Source: JBPEWY01 sp052032225 (GTDB lineage Bacteria; Bacteroidota; Bacteroidia; Flavobacteriales; Flavobacteriaceae). Taken from it: DNA of 6,288 nt. The stretch is from positions 1 through 6,288 of the forward strand of contig JBPEWY010000052.1 of assembly GCA_052032225.1 (NCBI GenBank). The letters run 5' to 3'. Of this stretch, positions 1-6,288 are shown one piece after another. Each line of letters begins with the position of its first letter. Position 1 is the stretch's first letter. Below the pieces are notes generated by a model. The model was given only the letters and a program-made list of their open reading frames with translations, was not told where the DNA came from and ran no database searches. The position numbers and the translations under genes are program-made.

Positions 1-890
1 AATGTTATTGTGCCTACTACCAAAGAAATTATTGTTAACCAGTATGCGGCTTTGTCTGCAAGTTTCTGTGTTTTAGATTTTTTAGACTGTGCTTCTTTTA
101 CTAGTTTAATTACTTTAGAGAGATATGTGTTATTTCCTGTGTTTTTAACTCTTACTTTTATTGCGCCAGTTTGGTTAATGGCGCCTCCATAAACAGAACT
201 GTTTTTAGATTTCTGTACCGGCTTGCTTTCTCCTGTGAGCATACTTTCATTAACAGTAGTTTTCCCTTCTGTTATTACACCGTCTGTTGGTATTTTTTCG
301 CCGGGTTTTATTAGAATCAGATCACCTGTTTTAAGCTCTTTAATTGGAATCTTTTTTTCTCCCTTATCTGTAATTAAATTAGCCTCATCTGGTAGTAGCT
401 TTGAAAGTTCTTCGAGAGCTTTACTGGCTCCTAAAACAGATTTCATTTCTAACCAATGGCCTAAAAGCATTATAACTATTAGCGTGGCAAGCTCCCAAAA
501 GAATGTTTTGCCATGAAAACCAAACACAACAGCTGTGCTGTATATAAAAGCAATACTTATAGCAACAGCAATTAGCGTCATCATGCCGGGTTTTCTTTTT
601 TTAAGTTCATTAATCATTCCCTTTAAAAAAGGAAACCCTCCGTAAAAGTATACAGCAGTTGATAAAGCAAAGAGAATATAACTACTACCAATTAAATTTA
701 GGTGATACCCAAAAAAGCTTTGAATCATTGGTGCTATAATAAGTATTGGAATAGTAATTATGAGTGACACCCAAAACCTTTTTTTATAGTCTTGAATCAT
801 GAGCTTATGATGATCTTGATGATCATGATGATCATGGTGATGATCATGTTTATTATTAGACTTAGTATGTTTGTTATGATGATGGCCCAT
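1..890 (-). CDS. copB: CopB-like heavy-metal (copper) P1B-type ATPase, partial (C-terminal part off the left edge)
   Basis: Seen: translation from the ATG at 890-888 stays open for 296 codons to the window edge. Residues 1-28 form a His/Asp-rich leader with 13 histidines and no CxxC heavy-metal-associated domain. Hydrophobic segments lie at about 39-60, 68-86, 102-123 and 129-147, followed by GHWLEM (144-149). The actuator domain follows, with the TGES motif at 219-222 and the upstream PGEKIPTDG stretch (196-204). A fifth hydrophobic segment starts near 283. Known: TGES is the dephosphorylation loop of P-type ATPases, and a His-rich N-terminus replacing HMA domains is typical of the CopB (P1B-3) branch, which exports copper from the cytoplasm. 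The decisive parts are outside the window: the CPx metal site in the sixth membrane segment, the DKTG phosphorylation site and the nucleotide-binding domain. The family is secure; copper specificity is inferred. The start is 7 bases after the channel gene's stop, so it is probably co-transcribed. Confidence 0.9.
   Translation of the reverse strand, partial: MGHHHNKHTKSNNKHDHHHDHHDHQDHHKLMIQDYKKRFWVSLIITIPILIIAPMIQSFFGYHLNLIGSSYILFALSTAVYFYGGFPFLKGMINELKKRKPGMMTLIAVAISIAFIYSTAVVFGFHGKTFFWELATLIVIMLLGHWLEMKSVLGASKALEELSKLLPDEANLITDKGEKKIPIKELKTGDLILIKPGEKIPTDGVITEGKTTVNESMLTGESKPVQKSKNSSVYGGAINQTGAIKVRVKNTGNNTYLSKVIKLVKEAQSKKSKTQKLADKAAYWLTIISLVVGTIT
807..848 (-). repeat. Low-complexity His/Asp-coding repeat in the ATPase leader
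   Basis: This 42-base stretch is built from CAT and GAT codons read on the minus strand, encoding the H-D-H-H-D-H core of the leader. The 8-base palindrome ATGATCAT occurs three times, at 819-826, 828-835 and 840-847. The repeats follow from alternating His and Asp codons (CAT GAT CAT), so they are most simply explained by protein sequence. Such tracts can vary in length by slippage between strains. The encoded segment probably binds or buffers metal ions on the cytoplasmic side, as proposed for other His-rich CopB leaders. Confidence 0.7.
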
Positions 891-897
891 GATTAAT

Positions 898-2118
898 TTA
901 TTTTGTTAAATAATCAATTAAAGCTTCTTGATTGTAATACATATTTATAGCATCTATCTGTTTAAGTTGAATGTCTAATTTTAGCTCTTGTATTTTTAGA
1001 ACATCATTAAAATCAAACATTCCGGTTTCATAACTTTTAAGCAAAATAGACTCTGCACTGTTGGCTTGCGCTAAGTTTTTTTGTTGCGTGGCATATTCTA
1101 GTTTAGCAGATTCCCTGTTTTGCACAGCTTCTTCAAGTAAAACAGTAAGTTTGTTTAAAACACTTTGTTTAGAAAAAGTTACTTGCTCTTGTTCTAAAGC
1201 TATTTGTTTATTTTTTGAAGTATATTTTTTATTAAAAAGAGGCAAAGAGAGTGTTACCATAGGCATAAAAATATCTTTTCCGTTATCAGAAAAATTCATA
1301 CCCTCTCTCTTAGCAACTGCAACATAATCTAAGCCAAATCCCAATTGCGGGTAACGCTCTTTTTCGTTAGATTTTTGTAAATGTTGTAATGCTTCGTTCA
1401 TAACATTTAACTTTTCTATTTCCGGATGAAGCAATAAAACATCTTCATCTTTAAGAGCGCTTTTATCTGGTATTATTAAAGAGTCTGTTATAACAATAGG
1501 AATTGTTTTTTCTCTGTTTAATAATTTGTTAAGCTTTGTTTGAGTAGCAATATAATCTTGTTCTAAAATTTTAAACTTTTTTTCTAGCTCATTCTTTTGC
1601 ATTTGTAAGCGTAACACATCTACGGCAGTAGCTTTGTTAACTTCTACTGCTTTTAGTGCTAGCTGCAAATAACTGTCTACTAGTTTAATGTGCTCATTTA
1701 CAATATCTTGTTTAGATGATAAGCTGTAAAGCAGGTAATAGGTTTTAGATACATCTAACACCAATTTACGTTTCTCTATTTGGTATGATATTTTTTCAGC
1801 GTTAACCAACGCATTAGCATAATTATGCTTGGCTTTTAAAGTTCCAAACCATGGGAGCATTTGCATTACAGACAGTTTTGCTCTTTGTGGTCCGGTTCGG
1901 GTTTCAGGTTCGCTAACAAAATAACCCACGCCAAATTGAGTATTTGGTAAGCTACTTATTTCGTCTACTTTTTCAGAAGCTATTTCTGTTTGCTTATAAG
2001 CCTCTTTAAGCAATGAATTGTTTTCTATGGCCTCTTCAATTAGCACAGAAAGCTGCTGACAAAAAACAAACTGGTTAGTAGCTAATAGTATAAGTATGTA
2101 AATAATTGTTTTTTTCAT
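898..2118 (-). CDS. TolC-family (CusC-like) outer-membrane efflux channel
   Basis: A 406-residue outer-membrane efflux protein, the likely exit duct for the neighbouring CusA permease. Seen: residues 1-20 are a signal peptide (lysines, then hydrophobic IIYILILLA, ending VFC before QQ). Two OEP-type repeats follow. The first has the beta segment QFGVGYFV (61-68) and QMLPWFG (86-92), then long helices rich in K/E/L/Q (about 97-200). The second starts near HPEIEKLN (231-238), with beta segments YPQLGFGLDYVAV (256-268) and PMVTLSLPLF (286-295) and a helical tail (about 303-390). It is somewhat shorter than E. coli CusC (about 460). Cys20 sits where a lipoprotein cysteine could be, but Phe at -1 does not fit a lipobox, so signal peptidase I cleavage is more likely. 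The chosen ATG (2118-2116) overlaps the cusA TGA in an ATGA, which suggests translational coupling. An in-frame ATG at 2154 would put 12 charged and polar residues before the signal peptide and is less likely. Substrate is inferred from context. Confidence 0.92.
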   Translation of the reverse strand: MKKTIIYILILLATNQFVFCQQLSVLIEEAIENNSLLKEAYKQTEIASEKVDEISSLPNTQFGVGYFVSEPETRTGPQRAKLSVMQMLPWFGTLKAKHNYANALVNAEKISYQIEKRKLVLDVSKTYYLLYSLSSKQDIVNEHIKLVDSYLQLALKAVEVNKATAVDVLRLQMQKNELEKKFKILEQDYIATQTKLNKLLNREKTIPIVITDSLIIPDKSALKDEDVLLLHPEIEKLNVMNEALQHLQKSNEKERYPQLGFGLDYVAVAKREGMNFSDNGKDIFMPMVTLSLPLFNKKYTSKNKQIALEQEQVTFSKQSVLNKLTVLLEEAVQNRESAKLEYATQQKNLAQANSAESILLKSYETGMFDFNDVLKIQELKLDIQLKQIDAINMYYNQEALIDYLTK

Positions 2119-5100
2119 GATGATGTCTTTTTTAAGTTGCGTTCTGCAATCCAACTGTATAAAACAGGGACAACAAAAAGAGTAATTAGAGCAATTAACA
2201 TTCCTCCAAAGCTTGGTATAGCCATTGGGATCATAATATCACTTCCTCTTCCTGTAGATGTTAAAATAGGAAGGAGCGCTAATAGAGTAGTAGCGGTTGT
2301 CATTAAACACGGTCGGATTCTTTTCTCTCCGGCTTCTAAAACAGCAGCTCTAACACTTTTTACCGTATCAGGTTTTCTTTTATTAAATGTTTGAGTAAGA
2401 TATGTGGCCATTACAACCCCATCGTCTGTTGCTATGCCAAACAATGCAATAAAACCAACCCATACAGCTACACTTAAATTAATGGTTTGCATCTGAAAGA
2501 GTTCTCTAAAATTAACTCCGAAAATAGATACATTTAAAAACCATTCTTGGCTGTATAACCAAATCATAATAAATCCTCCGGCAAAAGCTACAGCTACACC
2601 ACTAAATACCATTAATGATGTGGTTACAGACCTAAATTGAAAATACAAGATTAAGAAGATAATAAGCAACGATAAAGGCACTACAAATGATAAGGTTTTC
2701 TCTGCCCTAACTTGGTTCTCGTAAGTACCCGTAAAATTAAAACTAATTCCCTTGGGTACTTTGAGCGTTCCTGTTTGTATTTTATTGGCAATATGCTTTT
2801 GCGCATTTTCTACTACAGTTACTTCTGCAAACCCTTCTTTTTTATCAAATAATACATAACCAACCAAAAAAGTATCTTCACTTTTAATGTTTTGAGGTCC
2901 CTGCTCATATTTAATAGTAGCAATTTCTTTTAAAGGAATTTGGGTGTTGTTGGGTGCAGTTACGTAAATATTTTCTAAATCTTCTGCACTATCTCTTAGT
3001 TCTCTGGGGTAGCGAACACGAACATTATAGCGTTCTCTACCTTCTACAGTTTGAGTAAGCTGTTTTCCGCCAATTGCAACACTAATTACTTCTTGTACTG
3101 CATTTACGGTTAAGCCATAACGTGAAATTTTTTCTCTGTCTATATCAATTAACAAATAAGGTTTACCAACAATTCTATCGGCAAAAACAGCTTCTTTTTT
3201 TACGCCTTCTACTTCTTTTAAAATGGTTTCTAATTGCAGTCCAAAGTCTTCTATTTGTTTTAAATTTTGTCCTTTAATTTTAATCCCCATTGGAGCACGC
3301 ATACCGGTTTGTAACATAACCAAACGGGTTTCTATTGGCTGTAACTTGGGCGCCGATGTAACTCCGGGAAGCTTTGTTACTGAAACAATTTCATTCCATA
3401 TATCATTAGGAGATGTTATCTCCGGTCTCCAGTTTCTATAAAAAACACCATCTTCATCAACTATTAAGTCATTAAACTTTACTGTATAAAACGGAACAAT
3501 GTTATTACTTGCTTGATGATTGTTTTCATGATTTGGATTAGCTGTAAATTTCCCGTTTTTTAAAACAAACAAACCATCTTTATTTACCTTAAATCGAACC
3601 CGTTCACCCTTTTCATTTAGCATAAATTCAGGCTTGTAAAAAATCACATTTTCGTACATAGAGAGTGGAGCAGGATCTAATGCCGACTCAACTCTTCCGG
3701 CTTTACCAACAACAGTTTCTATTTCGGGTATTGCAGCAACGGCCATATCTAACTGTTGCAGCACTCTTTTATTTTCCTCTATACCTGCATGTGGCATAGA
3801 AGTAGGCATAAGTAAAAAAGACCCTTCGTTTAATGACGGCATAAACTCTTTTCCGGTGTTTTTCATAATTATAATTCCGGAAATTAAAAGCGCAATGGGG
3901 AGGCTTAAAAAAGTTAGTTTGTTGTTTAATGCCCAGGTTAAAATGGTACTATAATATTTTCTAAACAGTTTAAACAGCCCCAATAACCCAAAGCAAATTA
4001 CAGCAACAAACAAAAAGTTAAACACAATACTCTTTGTAACCCCTAAGGGTCTCCAGTAAACAGCAAGTAAACCAACAATAGTTATTGCTGCTAAGTATAT
4101 ATTTATTTTCTTTTCTTGCTCTTTTGTTATGTGATTTTTTTCTCTTAAAAAATAAACAGCAGCGATAGCTATTAGTACAACGCCCAGCCAATTTCCTGAA
4201 ATAATAACATATAACCCCAAAGCTGCAATAATAATGTTTGCAATCAGCTTTATATTCTTTTTTATTGTTGATTTTTTTAGGAGTAAAGCTGCAAATGGAG
4301 GAATTAAAAACAAAGCAACTATAATTGAAGCAATTAAGGCAAATGTTTTTGTAAATGCTAAGGGTCTAAAGAGTTTGCCTTCGGCGCCAATCATAGTAAA
4401 AACAGGAATAAAACTAACTATAGTAGTAAGTACAGCAGTAATAATTGCACCAGATACCTCTTTAGTTGCATTATAAACAATAGTATTAATTGAAAGTTTA
4501 TTTTTATGAAGCTCTAAGTGCCTTATAATGTTTTCGGATAAGATTACTCCAACATCTACCATAGTACCGATTGCAATAGCAATACCGGAAAGCGCCACTA
4601 TATTCGCATCTACCTTAAAGAATTTCATGGCTATAAAAACCATCAATACAGCAACCGGAAGCAAGGCAGAAATAAGTATAGAAGCCCTTAGGTTGTATAC
4701 CATAATAATTATAACTAAAATGGTAATTAAAATCTCTAAGGTTAAGGCTTCGTTTAAGGTGTTTAATGTTTCGTAAATTAGTTCTGTTCTGTCATAAAAA
4801 GGAACAATAGTTAATTGAGATGTACGCCCATCAGACAGAGTTTTAGTGGGTAACCCAGAACTTATTTCGTTTATTTTTTGTTTAACATTATTAATTACTT
4901 CTAACGGATTTGCTCCATATCTTGCTACAACAACACCCCCAACCACTTCGGCACCTTCTTTATCTAAAATACCTCTTCTTGGCGATGGCCCGGTTGTAAC
5001 TACAGCAATGTCTTTTAGGGTAATTGGCGTGTAGTTTTCTGCAGTTACAACAGTATTTTCTAAATCAGTAATAGATTTTAAATATCCTAACCCTCTAATT

Positions 5101-5843
5101 AAGTATTCTACCTTATTAATTTCCAGCGTTTGTGCACCAACATCTTTATTACTTTGTTTTACAGCATTTACAACTTGTGCCAAAGTGATATTATATTGTT
5201 TAAGTAGCTCCGGATTTATATCTATTTGGTACTCTTTTACATACCCGCCAATAGAAGCTACCTCTGCTACACCCTCTGCAGAAGATAAAGCGTACTTAAC
5301 ATAGTAATCTTGAATGCTTCTTAGTTCGTGCAAATCCCATCCACCTGTAACGTTTCCTTTGGGGTCTCTTCCTTCAAGAGTATACCAAAATATTTGTCCG
5401 AGTGCAGTAGCATCAGGTCCTAAAGATGGGCTTACACCTTCCGGAAGCAACCCAGAAGGTAGCGCGTTTAACTTCTCTAAAATTCTGCTTCTGCTCCAAT
5501 AAAAATCAACATCTTCATTAAAAATTATATAAATGCTTGAAAAGCCAAACATAGAAGAACTCCTAATGGTTTTAACCCCCGGAATACCTAATAAAGTTGT
5601 GGTTAACGGATATGTAATTTGATCTTCAATATCTTGCGGAGATCTTCCGTCCCATTTGGTAAATACTATTTGTTGATTTTCGCCAATATCAGGAATAGCA
5701 TCAACTGCAACCGGGTTAGAGGGTAAAATTTTTAAATCCCAATTAAATGGAGCGTGTATTAAACCCCAACCTATAAAAATTACCAGCAGCAAAATGGCTA
5801 CTAATTTATTTTGAATTAAATACTTAATACTTTTATTTATCAT
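2115..5843 (-). CDS. cusA: CusA-type heavy-metal RND efflux permease (Cu(I)/Ag(I) class)
   Basis: A 1242-residue inner-membrane proton/metal antiporter of the HME-RND family. Seen: TM1 at about 12-30; TM2-TM6 at about 366-523; TM7 at 642-660; TM8-TM12 at about 1050-1230; two large periplasmic domains between. TM4 carries AIGTMVDVGVILSEN, matching the copper/silver (HME4) signature, with the proton-relay Asp at 430 (CusA D405 in E. coli). The three periplasmic copper-ligand methionines of E. coli CusA (M573, M623, M672) align with M679 (LLMP), M729 (PLSMYEN) and M843 (RLVMLQTG). This favours Cu(I)/Ag(I) over Zn/Co/Ni. The protein is about 195 residues longer than E. coli CusA, mainly from insertions at about 523-622, 741-806 and 1099-1119. 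I recall similar insertions from Bacteroidota homologues. The start aligns with the E. coli N-terminus; no Shine-Dalgarno is visible. It is followed directly by the channel gene (4-base overlap). No frameshift or missing key residue is seen. Confidence 0.96.
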   Translation of the reverse strand: MINKSIKYLIQNKLVAILLLVIFIGWGLIHAPFNWDLKILPSNPVAVDAIPDIGENQQIVFTKWDGRSPQDIEDQITYPLTTTLLGIPGVKTIRSSSMFGFSSIYIIFNEDVDFYWSRSRILEKLNALPSGLLPEGVSPSLGPDATALGQIFWYTLEGRDPKGNVTGGWDLHELRSIQDYYVKYALSSAEGVAEVASIGGYVKEYQIDINPELLKQYNITLAQVVNAVKQSNKDVGAQTLEINKVEYLIRGLGYLKSITDLENTVVTAENYTPITLKDIAVVTTGPSPRRGILDKEGAEVVGGVVVARYGANPLEVINNVKQKINEISSGLPTKTLSDGRTSQLTIVPFYDRTELIYETLNTLNEALTLEILITILVIIIMVYNLRASILISALLPVAVLMVFIAMKFFKVDANIVALSGIAIAIGTMVDVGVILSENIIRHLELHKNKLSINTIVYNATKEVSGAIITAVLTTIVSFIPVFTMIGAEGKLFRPLAFTKTFALIASIIVALFLIPPFAALLLKKSTIKKNIKLIANIIIAALGLYVIISGNWLGVVLIAIAAVYFLREKNHITKEQEKKINIYLAAITIVGLLAVYWRPLGVTKSIVFNFLFVAVICFGLLGLFKLFRKYYSTILTWALNNKLTFLSLPIALLISGIIIMKNTGKEFMPSLNEGSFLLMPTSMPHAGIEENKRVLQQLDMAVAAIPEIETVVGKAGRVESALDPAPLSMYENVIFYKPEFMLNEKGERVRFKVNKDGLFVLKNGKFTANPNHENNHQASNNIVPFYTVKFNDLIVDEDGVFYRNWRPEITSPNDIWNEIVSVTKLPGVTSAPKLQPIETRLVMLQTGMRAPMGIKIKGQNLKQIEDFGLQLETILKEVEGVKKEAVFADRIVGKPYLLIDIDREKISRYGLTVNAVQEVISVAIGGKQLTQTVEGRERYNVRVRYPRELRDSAEDLENIYVTAPNNTQIPLKEIATIKYEQGPQNIKSEDTFLVGYVLFDKKEGFAEVTVVENAQKHIANKIQTGTLKVPKGISFNFTGTYENQVRAEKTLSFVVPLSLLIIFLILYFQFRSVTTSLMVFSGVAVAFAGGFIMIWLYSQEWFLNVSIFGVNFRELFQMQTINLSVAVWVGFIALFGIATDDGVVMATYLTQTFNKRKPDTVKSVRAAVLEAGEKRIRPCLMTTATTLLALLPILTSTGRGSDIMIPMAIPSFGGMLIALITLFVVPVLYSWIAERNLKKTSS

Positions 5844-5943
5844 GATGATTTTTTGATAGTAACATTAGACAATAAGTAAACAAACAAAGCACAATAGAGC
5901 TTTCTCTAGAGTACCTGGCTTAAGGTGTCTAAAAACGTTACAA
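5844..5943 (-). other. Intergenic leader of cusA, no confident regulatory site
   Basis: This 100-base AT-rich gap separates the small-protein stop from the cusA start. Read on the minus strand it contains a short inverted repeat, TAGAG-AAAG-CTCTA (5895-5908, a 5-bp stem with a 4-base loop), followed by a T-rich but interrupted stretch. It could be a weak terminator or attenuator, but the stem is short and the T run is broken. I find no convincing match to the flavobacterial promoter pattern (TTG then TAnnTTTG). The closest candidate is TTGTTT, 16 bases, TACTAT, ending 12 bases before the ATG, which is poor. The gap could be an internal promoter region or just an intra-operon spacer. Confidence 0.35.
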
Positions 5944-6288
5944 TCAAATTAGAAAAGTATCGAAAAGAATCTGGACGTCTGTGACCAGAAAGGGAGCAGA
6001 ATATTCTTTAAACGGAATAATAAATTCTGATAAATCCTGAAGTGTAGCTACATACGAAGTAATGAATGCAACTACAAAAAACTGTTGCTTTACAGTAAAT
6101 GAAGTGTTGTTGCTGTTTTTAAGCTGATTTTGCCCTTCTAAAAGTATTTGTGTACTATCACAACAATCTGTTTTTGTGATGCTGCAATCGTTAGAAGCGG
6201 CTTTAGACTCTTGCTCCATACCACAACCCTCAGCATGATTATAAACAGCTATATCTACTAAAGTGTCTCCACAGTAGTGCATACCAAC
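5944..6288 (-). CDS. HYC_CC_PP-like small cysteine-rich protein, partial (5' end off the right edge)
   Basis: Seen: the reading frame is open from the window edge to a TGA at 5946-5944, giving 114 residues in the window. Counting from the first in-window Met (6282-6280), it has HYCGD (2-6), cysteines at 4, 20, 33, 40 and 41 (including a CC pair), a hydrophobic segment at about 67-81 and a C-terminal block FKEYSAPFLVTDVQILFDTFLI-like (91-112). Known, from memory: the flavobacterial family named for HYC, CC and PP motifs has this layout, is of unknown function, and often sits beside metal-efflux genes. The frame continues upstream of that Met (Val-Gly before it), and relatives carry a signal peptide before HYC, so the true start is probably outside the window. 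The usual PP is Ala-Pro here. The Cys/His content and the neighbouring cusA suggest a metal-related envelope role; this is inference only. Confidence 0.72.
   Translation of the reverse strand, partial: VGMHYCGDTLVDIAVYNHAEGCGMEQESKAASNDCSITKTDCCDSTQILLEGQNQLKNSNNTSFTVKQQFFVVAFITSYVATLQDLSEFIIPFKEYSAPFLVTDVQILFDTFLI

Noticed and set aside
223..516. Plus-strand open frame of 97 codons, and a shorter one at 10-192
   Set aside because: Both lie entirely antisense to the ATPase, whose minus-strand frame carries recognisable motifs (GHWLEM, TGES). Their translations resemble no family and follow from the codon pattern of the opposite strand.
807..848. Repeated ATGATCAT palindromes as operator or restriction-type sites
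   Set aside because: They fall inside the His/Asp leader of the ATPase and are explained by CAT-GAT-CAT codons.
1061..1327. Plus-strand open frame of 88 codons inside the channel gene
   Set aside because: It is antisense to the helical second repeat of the TolC-family protein; no start context, no family resemblance.
2119..2154. Upstream ATG at 2154 as the channel-gene start
   Set aside because: It would add 12 polar and charged residues before a clear signal peptide and overlap cusA by 40 bases. The ATG at 2118 gives a standard signal peptide and a 4-base ATGA overlap.
2137..5502. Six plus-strand open frames (2137-2394, 3223-3441, 4234-4476, 4528-4776, 4846-5034, 5314-5502)
   Set aside because: All are antisense to cusA, which is continuous and conserved throughout. 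Low-complexity Ile/Val/Ser-rich translations are typical mirror frames of membrane-protein genes.
5844..5943. A promoter for cusA
   Set aside because: No good match to the TTG/TAnnTTTG pattern known from Bacteroidota; the nearest candidate has several mismatches and would leave almost no leader. Not listed as a site.
6280..6282. ATG at 6282 as the true start of the HYC-type protein
   Set aside because: The frame stays open to the window edge with Val-Gly before this Met, and relatives have a signal peptide before HYC. Starting here would leave no export signal.

Overview
This AT-rich window reads as part of a copper/silver (heavy-metal) efflux operon from a member of the Bacteroidota, most likely a flavobacterium. 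Four things point that way: the AT-rich base composition, start codons without a recognisable Shine-Dalgarno sequence, a CusA protein with the long insertions I recall from Bacteroidota homologues, and a small HYC/CC-type protein of a kind I recall from Flavobacteriia. The taxonomic call is inference from family resemblance; no rRNA or marker gene is present.

All genes lie on the minus strand, so transcription runs from right to left. In that order: (1) the 3' portion of a small cysteine-rich HYC_CC_PP-like protein (5944-6288, its 5' end is outside the window); (2) a 100-base intergenic gap; (3) a complete 1242-residue CusA-type RND permease (2115-5843); (4) a complete 406-residue TolC/CusC-type outer-membrane channel (898-2118), whose ATG overlaps the cusA stop in an ATGA; (5) the first 296 codons of a CopB-like P1B-type ATPase with a histidine-rich leader (1-890), starting 7 bases after the channel gene and running off the left edge.

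The genes suggest two linked export steps. The P-type ATPase would move copper from cytoplasm to periplasm. The proton-driven CusA permease and the outer-membrane channel would then carry it out of the cell. The periplasmic adaptor (CusB) that such a pump needs is not in the window. It may lie beyond the ATPase or upstream of the small protein.

Apart from the 100-base gap at 5844-5943, essentially every base is coding. I see no RNA gene, insertion sequence, CRISPR array, origin or attachment site. I do not see a wholly new system. The points most worth checking are the extra hydrophobic segments and periplasmic insertion in CusA, the divergent small protein, and the tight coupling of RND and P-type pumps.
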